64,000 nucleotides of DNA from positions 1-64,000 of the forward strand of contig CAZULM010000013.1 in NCBI GenBank assembly GCA_964621185.1. The letters are read 5' to 3'. Every line of letters begins with the position of its first letter. Position 1 is the first letter of the stretch. The position numbers and the translations under genes were made by a program. The stretch comes from M3007 sp964621185 (GTDB lineage: Bacteria; Bacteroidota; Bacteroidia; Chitinophagales; Saprospiraceae). Below are positions 56,667 through 64,000 of this stretch, piece after piece. The notes under the pieces were generated by a model. That model saw nothing but the letters and a program-made list of their open reading frames with translations, had not been told where the DNA came from and searched no databases.

Positions 56667-56969
56667 CTACCCGAAAGGTTCGTCAACCACCACCGCCGAC
56701 CAGGCCTCCGCCTTTTCGGCAAACAAGGCTTTCGTCTTTTTCCAGGTTTCCCCAAATAGTTCGGAGGCCCTGTAAGCACTCAACGCTGCTTCGTCGTCCC
56801 AGTAACTTAACGTGAAAAGCACATTGGGCGATTGCGTGTGCTGCAACAGTTCCATGTGTCGGCATCCTGGGAAAGCCCGGATATGGGCCTTGCTGTTTTC
56901 GAAAACATCCGAGACAAATGCCTCCACGGCATCTTCCCGAAATGTCATTTTTACGATCCTTTTTATCAC
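56667..56969 (-). CDS. Antibiotic biosynthesis monooxygenase (ABM) domain protein
   Basis: 100 residues forming one ABM ferredoxin-like fold: IKRIVKMTFREDAVEAF, then HIRAFPGCRHMELLQ and VLFTLSYWDDEAALSAYRAS. The start is a GTG at 56969 because the first strand IKRIVKMTF would be cut by the ATG at 56948. It ends close to the thioredoxin gene's promoter and begins 12 bases after gldG's stop, so it may be co-transcribed with gldG. Such proteins include haem-degrading and quinol-forming enzymes; the substrate is unknown. Confidence 0.82.
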   Translation of the reverse strand: MIKRIVKMTFREDAVEAFVSDVFENSKAHIRAFPGCRHMELLQHTQSPNVLFTLSYWDDEAALSAYRASELFGETWKKTKALFAEKAEAWSAVVVDEPFG

Positions 56970-56981
56970 GATGCGACGCTT

Positions 56982-58688
56982 TTAAGCCTTTCCATAGCGT
57001 TTTTTCCGCCGCCAGTTGAAAAGCCAGCCAAAAATGCCCAGCAAGGCCAGGGGAAGGCCCAGGTTCAGGGCGCGCCACATATTGCCCTGCTTTTGCGCCC
57101 GCACGGAGTCGAGCAGGCGGAGCTTGACCTCCTTGGTGCGGGCGGCGATGACGCCATCGGGGTCGATCAGGTATTCTATGGCATTGAGCATCAGCTCTTT
57201 GTTGGCATAGGTGACGTTTTCCATCTGATTGTAGCCCAGCGGCAGCCAGTGCTTTTGCGCGGCATCGCGCACAACGTTGGCGGCCACATCGCCGTCGCTG
57301 ATCACCAACATGCGGGTGGGTGCGCTCAGGGGGCGAAACTCCATGCCGAGCTGCTTTAAGCCGTTCTGCATGTCCTCGGAAACGCGGTTCTCAAAGGCGG
57401 ACGGGAAAACACCTTCCAACAATACCCCCACGGACTGCATGCCTTTGTCGAACTTGGCAGGGTCCGGCTCGTATTTCAGTATCTCGAAATTCAGGTCAAT
57501 GGGGCTGAACTGCAAGCGGCTGTATTTGCTTGACGTCAGCACCACCGTCTTTTTTACAGGCGTTTTCGTACGTATGGTGTCGATGGAAGAGCAAAAATGC
57601 AGGTCCACCCTGTCGAGGTTTTTGACAATGGGGTGCTTGCCGTTGGGCAATACGGCGGGGTGGTAGTACCAGGGGAAAGCTTCAAATTGTGGGGAGTTGC
57701 CCACCTGGCCCACCACGAGGCGGATTTTGCTGCATTCCATATCCAGCACCAGATCGGGCTGTATGCGCACGCCGTATTTGAACAAGACGTCTTCAATGTT
57801 CAGGGGATAATCGCTGGGGACAAAGCGGCTGGTGGTACGCATGCTGTCGAGGCCCGCGTTCAGCCTGTCTATCAGCCACATCACGCGACCGCCCTGCATC
57901 ACGTATTGGTCTATTTTAAACTTATCGCGTTCGGAAAATTCCGACTGAGGCTTAGCCACAATGAGCAGGGCACAATCTTCGGGTTTGATTTGGATAACGG
58001 AATCGAGCGAAAGGCGGCCGGTGTCGTAAAAAGCACCCAGGCTGCGGTTCAAATCGCCCAGCTGAAGTTCGCTCAATTCGCCATGCCCTTTGGTAAAAAG
58101 GATCACCGGGCGGGTAGGCGCCTGGAGCTTCTTGATAGCGTTGGCAAACTTGTATTCCAGTAGCGAGACGGAATTGTTGATCACTTCCTCAGGGTTCAGC
58201 GTGGCAGATTCGTTCTCCAGGAGTTTGACGATCACCTGTTTGCTGCCCAGCCGGAAAATCGCAAATGGGTATATTATTTTCTGGGAGGATTCGCTTTTGT
58301 CGGCCACCCGCAGGTTGACGGGCTGAATTCCCAGTTCCGCGAGGGCTTTACGGCGGCCGTTCACTTCTTCCAGTGTGCCCAGGGCGGGGTCTTCAAACTG
58401 ATAGTCGAGGTAACCTGTTTCGGAACGGAAATCGTCGAGCATTTCCTTAGTCGCCGTTTGCAATCGTTTGAAACCTGCCGGAAACTCGCCTTCGAGCAAA
58501 ATCTGGACATACACCTGGCTGTTCAGCTCCCGCAGCATGGTGCGGGTGGGCTTGGTAAGCGTGAAGCGCTTTTCCTCGGTAAGGTCGAAGTGCGTATAGA
58601 AACTATTGGCTAAAATGTTGACAAACAACAAGATACCACAAAACAAACCGAACTGTAAAAGGGATTGTGAACGTTTTGAACGCGTCAT
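56982..58688 (-). CDS. gldG: Gliding motility ABC transporter auxiliary protein GldG
   Basis: 568 residues. An N-terminal helix (SLLQFGLFCGILLFVNILA), a periplasmic ABC-auxiliary domain (HFDLTEEKRFTLTKPTRTML, and VILFTKGHGELSELQLGDLN), and a C-terminal helix (ALNLGLPLALLGIFGWLFNW) followed by basic residues. This matches GldG, which in Flavobacterium works with permease GldF and ATPase GldA. gldF is not next to it here: directly upstream is a hairpin array and then the trehalase gene. Length is near normal. Confidence 0.9.
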   Translation of the reverse strand: MTRSKRSQSLLQFGLFCGILLFVNILANSFYTHFDLTEEKRFTLTKPTRTMLRELNSQVYVQILLEGEFPAGFKRLQTATKEMLDDFRSETGYLDYQFEDPALGTLEEVNGRRKALAELGIQPVNLRVADKSESSQKIIYPFAIFRLGSKQVIVKLLENESATLNPEEVINNSVSLLEYKFANAIKKLQAPTRPVILFTKGHGELSELQLGDLNRSLGAFYDTGRLSLDSVIQIKPEDCALLIVAKPQSEFSERDKFKIDQYVMQGGRVMWLIDRLNAGLDSMRTTSRFVPSDYPLNIEDVLFKYGVRIQPDLVLDMECSKIRLVVGQVGNSPQFEAFPWYYHPAVLPNGKHPIVKNLDRVDLHFCSSIDTIRTKTPVKKTVVLTSSKYSRLQFSPIDLNFEILKYEPDPAKFDKGMQSVGVLLEGVFPSAFENRVSEDMQNGLKQLGMEFRPLSAPTRMLVISDGDVAANVVRDAAQKHWLPLGYNQMENVTYANKELMLNAIEYLIDPDGVIAARTKEVKLRLLDSVRAQKQGNMWRALNLGLPLALLGIFGWLFNWRRKKRYGKA

Positions 58689-58709
58689 GCCTTGAATGGT
58701 TTAAGCGGG

Positions 58710-58717
58710 TAAAAGTA
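58710..58717 (-). promoter_or_regulatory. Possible -7 element for gldG
   Basis: TACTTTTA differs from TANNTTTG only at the last base and is followed by CCCGC as at the other promoters in the window. It is 22 bases from the gldG ATG. Its presence fits gldG being transcribed separately from the trehalase gene. Confidence 0.35.
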
Positions 58718-58764
58718 CGGCAGTTGGGGCGGAACGGCAAAAGTGCCGCCAACTTTGTCAGTAC

Positions 58765-59058
58765 CGCCAACTTTCAGTTGGCGAGGCGAGTAGGGTTCGC
58801 CAACTGAAAGTTGGCGGTACGTGGTTCGCCAACTGAAAGTTGGCGGTACGTGGTTCGCCAACTGAAAGTTGGCGNNNNNNNNNNNNNNNNNNNNNNNNNN
58901 NNNNNNNNNNNNNNNNNNNNNNNNNNNNNNNNNNNNNNNNNNNNNNNNNNNNNNNNNNNNNNNNNNNNNNNNNNCGTGGTTCGCCAACTGAAAGTTGGCG
59001 GTACGTGGTTCGCCAACTGAAAGTTGGCGGTACGTGGTTCGCCAACTGAAAGTTGGCG
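58765..59058. repeat. Tandem array of a 29-base hairpin repeat (contains an assembly gap)
   Basis: The unit holds the hairpin CGCCAACT-GAA-AGTTGGCG (19 bases) plus GTACGTGGTT. Copies start at 58798, 58827, 58856, 58982, 59011 and 59040; a flipped single copy is at 58765-58783. The last copy touches the trehalase stop codon. Its true copy number is hidden by the gap. Confidence 0.9.
58875..58974. other. Assembly gap (100 N)
   Basis: Exactly 100 N inside the 29-base hairpin array; the length is probably a placeholder for an unresolved number of repeats. Confidence 0.98.
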
Positions 59059-60567
59059 TTACATGGCGAGGTACACCCCGTTGGTCCAGCCAAATCCGTC
59101 CTGGTTGGGGTATTCCCCTCCCCCGCCGGCGGCGCTGGGGTCAACGACGTTGTATTTTTCCATCATTTTTCCGGTAACGGCGTAGGTTTTTTCATTGAGT
59201 GCTTTCCAGTTGTGGCTGATTTTTTTGGCCAAGGTCATATGTCCATAATTCAGGAGTCCTTTGTAGGCCATCAATTGCAGGGGCGCCCAGCCGTTGGGAG
59301 CATCCCATTGCTGTCCGGTGTTGCGGAGGGTGGTTTGCAAGCCGCCGTCTTTCAGGAATTTCGCTTCCAGGTGCTGGGCTACGCAGGCTGCCTGCTCTGG
59401 TGTGGCGATGTTGAAAAACAGGGGATAAACGGCTGCCAGCGTCCAGGATTTTGAAGGCAACTGCGTCACGTGGTTGTAATCGAAATAGAAGCCTTCGCCG
59501 AGGTGCCAACAGTATTGCTGAATGGCATTTTTGCGCAGCCGGGCCCGCTCCTTGAACACATCGGCCGGCACCCGGTCGGGCAGTTGGCGGTACAGGTTGA
59601 GCAGGGTTTTTTCCAGGTAATACAATAGGCAATTCAGGTCAACCGGGATAATATCAACGGTTTGGATGGTTTCCATGTTGGCCTCATCGGCAAACCAGCG
59701 GCTGCTGAAATCCCAGCCCGACTCTGCGGCAGCGCGGATGTTGCAGTACACCGTTTCGGGGTCGCGGCCCGATTGTTGGGCAACATGCAAATCTTCCGCG
59801 TAAGCCTCCGGGCGGGGGCCGGCGTTGTCGTCCCAATAGCGGTTGAGGATATAGCCGTCGCCCAGCGCTACCACCCTGCGGTACGTATCCGTTTCTTCCA
59901 GTTGGTGCTCGCCCGACATCCAAAATGCGTATTCCCGTTCCAATTGGTGGCGGTAATGCATCAAAGTTTCCTGCCCCTTTATCTCGGCCAACAAGTTGAC
60001 CATGAGTGCAAAAAAAGGCGGTTGGGAGCGCCCCAGGTAGTAGCTGCGGTTGCCGTTGGGGATAAACCCTTGTGTATCGATCAGATAGGCGAAGTTGTCG
60101 ACCATATCCTGGATAATGTCCGTGCGCCCCGATTCCTTTAAGCCAAGCATGGTGAAATAGCTGTCCCAGTAATAAACCTCCCGAAATCGGCCGCCCGGAA
60201 CGATGTATGGCGCTTTTAGAGAGATGAGCGATGAGCGATGGGTGATGTGCGATTCGTGATGGGTGATGGGCGATGGGTGGCGGAGGAGGTGGTCCCAGAG
60301 TTGGTGGAGGTGTTCTTTGATGGGCTTGCCGCTGGAATTGAATTCGGAATCAGGGGTTTCAGGCGGGGTAAAATGGGTTTCTACAAATTTTTTGAGGTCG
60401 AAACCAGGCTTGGATTTTTCCTGGGTGAAAGCTGCCACAATATTGTCCGGGTCTGATTTCGGGCTACAATCCACAAAATATTTTGAGTCGGGGAAAATGC
60501 CGCTTGTTTGCACGGCTTCGTAGAGCGGGGAAAGGGATTCGATGTGGAAGACGGCTTCGTCGGTCAT
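59059..60567 (-). CDS. treF: Alpha,alpha-trehalase, glycoside hydrolase family 37
   Basis: 502 residues. Family signatures are VPGGRFREVYYWDSYFTMLG and QQWDAPNGWAPLQLMAYKGL, with the expected acid/base region around ESGWDFSSRWF. The C-terminal GGGGEYPNQDGFGWTNGV also fits. No signal peptide is present, so the enzyme is probably cytoplasmic (TreF-like). It splits trehalose into two glucose units. An MFS sugar transporter is encoded upstream on the same strand. A heptamer repeat tract (60223-60278) adds roughly 15-19 residues (SPITHHESHITHR) to a loop before the first signature. Confidence 0.93.
   Translation of the reverse strand: MTDEAVFHIESLSPLYEAVQTSGIFPDSKYFVDCSPKSDPDNIVAAFTQEKSKPGFDLKKFVETHFTPPETPDSEFNSSGKPIKEHLHQLWDHLLRHPSPITHHESHITHRSSLISLKAPYIVPGGRFREVYYWDSYFTMLGLKESGRTDIIQDMVDNFAYLIDTQGFIPNGNRSYYLGRSQPPFFALMVNLLAEIKGQETLMHYRHQLEREYAFWMSGEHQLEETDTYRRVVALGDGYILNRYWDDNAGPRPEAYAEDLHVAQQSGRDPETVYCNIRAAAESGWDFSSRWFADEANMETIQTVDIIPVDLNCLLYYLEKTLLNLYRQLPDRVPADVFKERARLRKNAIQQYCWHLGEGFYFDYNHVTQLPSKSWTLAAVYPLFFNIATPEQAACVAQHLEAKFLKDGGLQTTLRNTGQQWDAPNGWAPLQLMAYKGLLNYGHMTLAKKISHNWKALNEKTYAVTGKMMEKYNVVDPSAAGGGGEYPNQDGFGWTNGVYLAM
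60223..60278. repeat. Heptanucleotide repeat inside the trehalase coding region
   Basis: Eight units (GATGAGC, GATGAGC, GATGGGT, GATGTGC, GATTCGT, GATGGGT, GATGGGC, GATGGGT) in direct succession. They encode the His/Ser-rich stretch SPITHHESHITHR, which has no counterpart in the family as I know it. The reading frame is kept. Confidence 0.8.
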
Positions 60568-60573
60568 TTTTTT

Positions 60574-60635
60574 AATGTGATAATTTGATAATGTGACAAT
60601 TTGATAATGTGATAATTTGGGGAATGTGATAATTC
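60574..60635. repeat. GATAAT-type octamer repeat upstream of the trehalase gene
   Basis: Alternating units ATAATTTG and ATAATGTG (one ACAATTTG) lie just before the trehalase ATG, similar to 36843-36880. Confidence 0.65.
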
Positions 60636-60650
60636 GACAAACTGACTATC

Positions 60651-60845
60651 CGCATATTGTACCCCAACGGCTTCACCCTAAAATAGTTGATCTTGTTTAT
60701 CGAAAGGCGTTCCCGTTTACTTACTCGTCGGACGGCGAAAAGCCGTCAGACGAGGCCTCACGTGGTCTGACGGCTTTTCGCCGTCCGACCACTACGTTAA
60801 CACTTAATTTCATTCATTCGCATTGCTCTTGGGGTACAATATGCG
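60651..60845. mobile_element. MITE-like element with 17-bp terminal inverted repeats
   Basis: CGCATATTGTACCCCAA (60651-60667) is perfectly repeated in inverse orientation at 60829-60845. The 195-base element has no gene. Its centre is a long perfect palindrome (arms of about 25 bases, GTCGGACGGCGAAAAGCCGT to its inverse, around 60725-60789). No obvious target duplication is seen at the ends. It lies between the trehalase and MFS genes. Confidence 0.65.
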
Positions 60846-60863
60846 AAGTGTCATTATTGGCAA

Positions 60864-62111
60864 TTATTCAGGGTTGGGGGTTGATTGGGCTTTTTGTTTC
60901 AACTTTTTGAAAAAATACAGCCCAATCAACAAAATTGTGATGGGTACGAGGGAGAAGTAGAAGGCCGTTTGACCGCCAAATTTTCCAAAAATATTACCCG
61001 TAATAATGGAGCCGGTGGTGCCGCCCAGCGCAGAAAAGATGATGATAAGCCCCGACATCAGGCCGTGCTGGTGCTTGGGCAAGCTGCTCAATATCAGGGA
61101 GTTGATGGCCGGGTAAATAGGCGCCAGGAAAAAACCGATCAAAGGAAAGATAAATGCAGCCAGGGGCGCGTTGCCCCAGCCGGTGGCCGTGTTGCCCGCC
61201 GCGCCCGCCGCCAATGGGATCGCCAGCAATACCAAACCACCCGAAAGCAGGAGACAACTGCTCAATACAGTGAACCAACTGAGCCGCTTCATCACAACAC
61301 CCGCCAAACCGCGGCCCAAAGCCGTACCGCCTGCCATGATACTCGCCATTTCAATGCTCAGGCTGGTTGGCAGTTGCAGCACCTTGTTGTTGAAAGTCGG
61401 CAGCCAGCTCATGATGCTTTGCTCTACCAGCACGTAAAAGAATGCGCATATTATAAACACCAGTACCAAAGGCAGCGCCAACAGGCGAAACATTTGGGTA
61501 AAATCATTCTTCGGCGCGTCTGCTGCCTCAAGTTTCGCCTGCGACTCATCGAGCCTGGCGCTGAAAAGCAACAAAAATGCCACGGCTGAAATGGCGCCCA
61601 GCATCCAGTACACATTAAGCCAGGCGGTGCTTTGCGGGTTGGCATCGTCCACAAAATAGCTGAAAATGAAATAGCCGGTTACAACGCCCACCATAAAAAA
61701 CGCCTCGATGAAGTTCATCAGGCTGATATGCTCCTTTTCGTTTTTCGTGATCAGGCCAATAGTGGCCAATACCGAAATCTTGATGAGGGCAAAGCTGGTG
61801 CCCGCTGCGGCAAACAGCAATTTGGTTGACCAAAAGCCCGGCGCCAGGGGCAGCAGGAAACAAGCCAGGGTGACGGCCCCCAAGGCGACCAGCATGGCCC
61901 GTTTGTAGCCAATACGGACAATAAAAGTCGACACCAGAAAAGAAGCGCCGGCGATGCTCAAATCCTTGAACGCTTCCAGCACCGATGCCGAGCCCTCCGA
62001 CACCCCGAAATTGTTCTGCACTTGCAGGATGACCGTGCCCACACTGTTGAGCAGGATCGCGAAAACGAAATAGTTGAGGAACAGGGAAGCCTTGATTTGC
62101 CAGTTTTGCAT
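60864..62111 (-). CDS. Major facilitator superfamily transporter, probable sugar permease
   Basis: 415 residues with about 12 membrane helices. The first helix reads ASLFLNYFVFAILLNSVGTV; the loop between helices 2 and 3 is VRIGYKRAMLVALGAV, the usual G-x-x-x-D/R-R-x-type position. The protein resembles the FucP/GlcP-like sugar symporters of Bacteroidota. Position upstream of the trehalase gene suggests that it imports trehalose or glucose; that is inference. A MITE-like element lies between them, so co-transcription is uncertain. Confidence 0.85.
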   Translation of the reverse strand: MQNWQIKASLFLNYFVFAILLNSVGTVILQVQNNFGVSEGSASVLEAFKDLSIAGASFLVSTFIVRIGYKRAMLVALGAVTLACFLLPLAPGFWSTKLLFAAAGTSFALIKISVLATIGLITKNEKEHISLMNFIEAFFMVGVVTGYFIFSYFVDDANPQSTAWLNVYWMLGAISAVAFLLLFSARLDESQAKLEAADAPKNDFTQMFRLLALPLVLVFIICAFFYVLVEQSIMSWLPTFNNKVLQLPTSLSIEMASIMAGGTALGRGLAGVVMKRLSWFTVLSSCLLLSGGLVLLAIPLAAGAAGNTATGWGNAPLAAFIFPLIGFFLAPIYPAINSLILSSLPKHQHGLMSGLIIIFSALGGTTGSIITGNIFGKFGGQTAFYFSLVPITILLIGLYFFKKLKQKAQSTPNPE

Positions 62112-62155
62112 GAGATGCCTTGCTCGTTTGTTAGGTGTGGGAGGAGGTTGACGGG

Positions 62156-62163
62156 CAAAACTA
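62156..62163 (-). promoter_or_regulatory. Probable -7 element for the MFS gene
   Basis: TAGTTTTG on the minus strand, followed by CCCG, matches the -7 consensus and lies about 45 bases before the ATG at 62111. No clear -33 TTG. Confidence 0.45.
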
Positions 62164-62185
62164 CGTAAAAGGTGGGAGACGGTTT

Positions 62186-62213
62186 ACCCGGCATAGCTTC
62201 AGCGAAGGCGGGT
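62186..62213. repeat. REP-like hairpin
   Basis: ACCC and GGGT flank GGCATAGCTTCAGCGAAGGC; the same family is built into rnpB at 32610-32648. Confidence 0.5.
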
Positions 62214-62240
62214 GGATGGTATTTCAATTTGGATAATATT

Positions 62241-62275
62241 GGTACAAATTTGCAATTGGATTGCAAATTTGTACC
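62241..62275. repeat. Perfect 16-bp hairpin
   Basis: GGTACAAATTTGCAAT, loop TGG, ATTGCAAATTTGTACC. It lies 130 bases upstream of the MFS start; no T-run makes it a plain terminator. Confidence 0.8.
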
Positions 62276-62410
62276 GTAGTTTCATGTTTATCCACCGGCA
62301 AATTGCGGAAACCATCCTGCAACACAGTCAATGTTATCCTATATTGTACCTGCTAGGCCTGCTTTCAGCTTTTGGCAAGACCATAAGAACAACGAAATTG
62401 ACCTGCTTAT

Positions 62411-63004
62411 GGAGGAGCATTTTTTAATGTCCAATGATCATCAAGGAATGTCCAATGTCCAAGTGGGGTGGCGGCTCGGAAAAGGGGAACATTTTTTAAT
62501 GTCCAATGAGCAACAGGGAATGTCCAATGTCCAAGTAGTGCAGCGGCTCGGATGGAGAGGCGTCTTTTAATGTCCAATGAACAACAAGGAATGTCCAATG
62601 TCCAAGTGGTGCAGCGGCTCAGATGGAGGAGCATCTTTTAATGTCCAATGAGCAACAAGGAATGTCCAATGTCCAAGTGGGGCAGCGGCTCGGATGGAGA
62701 GGCGTCTTTTAATGTCCAATGAGCAACAAGGAATGTCCAATGTCCAAGTGGGGTGGCGGCTCGGATGGAGGAGCATCTTTTAATGTCCAATGAGCAACAG
62801 GGAATGTCCAATGTCCAAGTAGTGCAGCGGCTCGGATGGAGAGGCGTCTTTTAATGTCCAATGAACAACAAGGAATGTCCAATGTCCAAGTGGTGCAGCG
62901 GCTCAGATGGAGGAGCATCTTTTAATGTCCAATGAACAACAAGGAATGTCCAATGTCCAAGTGGTGCAGCGGCTCAGATGGAGGAGCGTCTTTTAATGTC
63001 CAAT
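62411..63004. repeat. Tandem array 1, 71-base units
   Basis: About eight units of 71 bases (boundaries at 62426, 62498, 62569, 62640, 62711, 62782, 62853, 62924 and 62995). Each has a core (TTTTAATGTCCAATGA, then AACAAGGAATGTCCAATGTC) and a second part (GTGCAGCGGCTCAGATGGAG). Units differ at only a few positions. The core itself has heptamer periodicity (AATGTCC). Confidence 0.9.
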
Positions 63005-63726
63005 GATCATAAGCAACCCACAACAACACGGCCAAGCGTTACCCAAACTTGGATATTGGACATTCCTTATTGATCATTGGACATTAAACCCCACAACAAC
63101 ACGGCCAAGCGTTACCCAAACTTGGANNNNNNNNNNNNNNNNNNNNNNNNNNNNNNNNNNNNNNNNNNNNNNNNNNNNNNNNNNNNNNNNNNNNNNNNNN
63201 NNNNNNNNNNNNNNNNNNNNNNNNNNGATCATTGGACATTAAACCCCACAACAACACGGCCAAGCGTTACCCAAACTTGGATATTGGACATTCCTTGTTG
63301 ATCATTGGACATTAAACCCCACAACAACACGGCCAAGCGTTACCCAAACTTGGACATTGGACATTCCATATTGACCATTGGACATTAATACCCCACAACA
63401 ACACGACCAAGCGTTACCAAACTTGGACATTGGACATTCCGTGTTGACCATTGGACATTAAAAACCCACAACAACACGGCTAAGCGTTACCCAAACTTGG
63501 ACATTGGACATTCCTTATTGATCATTGGACATTAAGCCCCACAACAACACGGCCAAGCGTTACCCAAACTTGGACATTGGACATTCCATGTTGACCATTG
63601 GACATTAATACCCCACAACAACACGACCAAGCGTTACCCAAACTTGGACATTGGACATTCCTTGTTGTTCATTGGACATTAAAAACCCACAAAAACACGG
63701 CCAAGCGTTACCCAAACTTGGACATT
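63003..63726. repeat. Tandem array 2, 73-74-base units, inverted relative to array 1 (contains an assembly gap)
   Basis: The same core as in array 1 appears in inverse orientation (ACTTGGACATTGGACATTCC, then TTGATCATTGGACATTAA), but with a different second part (CCACAACAACACGGCCAAGC, GTTACCC). Nine copies are visible around the gap. The two arrays meet at 63003. Confidence 0.9.
63127..63226. other. Assembly gap (100 N)
   Basis: Exactly 100 N inside array 2; the number of missing units is unknown. Confidence 0.98.
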
Positions 63727-63732
63727 GCCCCC

Positions 63733-64000
63733 CTACTTTTTCCCATTTCCAGCAGCCGTTGCAATACTCTTGATGAAAATGGCAATTAGCTCGTCATTTT
63801 CTTTCATTAAGGAGGCCAGCTTTTCTGCGGGAAAATATTTTCGTTTTGAAATCAACTTTAAGCAGACCATCGTCTCCCGAAGCTCCTTGAGGCATACTTT
63901 CATCTTGTGTATGAAATCTGCCCTTGATTCGGCGGCCTGAGCTTCTCCGTAATTGAAGGCCGGAGAAGTCCCGCATCGCACCAATTGACCGGCAATATGC
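63733..64000 (-). CDS. Four-helix-bundle protein (23S rRNA intervening-sequence family), N-terminus outside window
   Basis: The frame continues upstream past the window edge (HIAGQLVRCGTSPAFNYGEA is open to position 64000), so the start is not in view. The visible 89 residues carry the family segments SPAFNYGEAQAAESRADFIH, KMKVCLKELRETMVCLKLI and MKENDELIAIFIKSIATA. Such proteins occur in rRNA intervening sequences and also as stand-alone genes; the function is unclear. It lies 7 bases after array 2. Confidence 0.85.
   Translation of the reverse strand, partial: HIAGQLVRCGTSPAFNYGEAQAAESRADFIHKMKVCLKELRETMVCLKLISKRKYFPAEKLASLMKENDELIAIFIKSIATAAGNGKK

Noticed and set aside
60617..60910. 97-codon plus-strand open frame upstream of the MFS gene
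   Set aside because: It crosses the whole MITE-like element and the end of the MFS gene; the peptide is not protein-like.
62411..63726. CRISPR-like array (repeated core of about 43 bases with about 28-30 bases between)
   Set aside because: The intervening parts are the same in all units of an array, not unique spacers, and no cas gene is near.

Overview
The window comes from a Bacteroidota chromosome, most likely a Saprospira-like lineage (class is inference). The evidence is a type IX secretion/gliding cluster (PorP, GldK, GldL, GldM, GldN), a separate GldG, a PKD-domain protein with a type IX C-terminal sorting tail, SprB-type repeats, and several promoters with the Bacteroidota -7 motif TANNTTTG. 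No rRNA or tRNA gene was recognised. Two runs of 100 N (58875-58974 and 63127-63226) are assembly gaps inside repeat arrays.

Layout. 1-19363 (minus) is one uninterrupted reading frame of at least 6454 codons, the N-terminal part of a giant secreted repeat protein whose C-terminus lies outside the window. 19477-19718 holds a probable decayed small secreted-protein gene. 20099-28167 (minus) is the type IX cluster gldN-gldM-gldL-gldK, read 5' to 3' as porP-gldK-gldL-gldM-gldN; here porP is joined in frame to a full-length YyaL-type thioredoxin-domain protein. 28288-33000 has mscS, a PKD/T9SS-sorted protein, an SGNH hydrolase and the RNase P RNA gene. 33177-40490 has a large NtrY-like sensor kinase, a low-molecular-weight phosphatase with fabG, a beta-carbonic anhydrase, a Crp/Fnr regulator and a methyltransferase. 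40583-47419 is a complete seven-gene TetR-TolC-HlyD-ABC-ABC-permease-permease export operon of the YbhGFSR type. 47549-50465 is an AT-richer accessory stretch: an amine oxidase flanked by two copies of the end of the permease gene, then a BglII/BstYI-type restriction-modification pair. 50549-58688 carries housekeeping genes (ruvC, 3-hydroxyacyl-CoA dehydrogenase, radC, dnaX), a secreted thioredoxin, a small monooxygenase and gldG. 59059-62111 is a trehalase with an MFS sugar transporter. 62411-63726 is two oppositely oriented tandem arrays, and the window ends inside a four-helix-bundle protein gene.

How the genes fit together. The Gld/Por proteins form the motor and periplasmic ring of the type IX secretion system, which is expected to export both the giant adhesin and the PKD protein. 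The trehalase and MFS genes look like a small trehalose uptake and use unit. The export operon is probably autoregulated by its own TetR protein through a nested palindrome that overlaps its promoter.

The non-coding DNA is unusually structured. It contains heptanucleotide tandem repeats at several loci (one inside the trehalase coding region), hairpin arrays, two elements sharing the same 16-bp terminal inverted repeats, a MITE-like element with 17-bp terminal inverted repeats, and REP-like hairpins built into the RNase P RNA gene.
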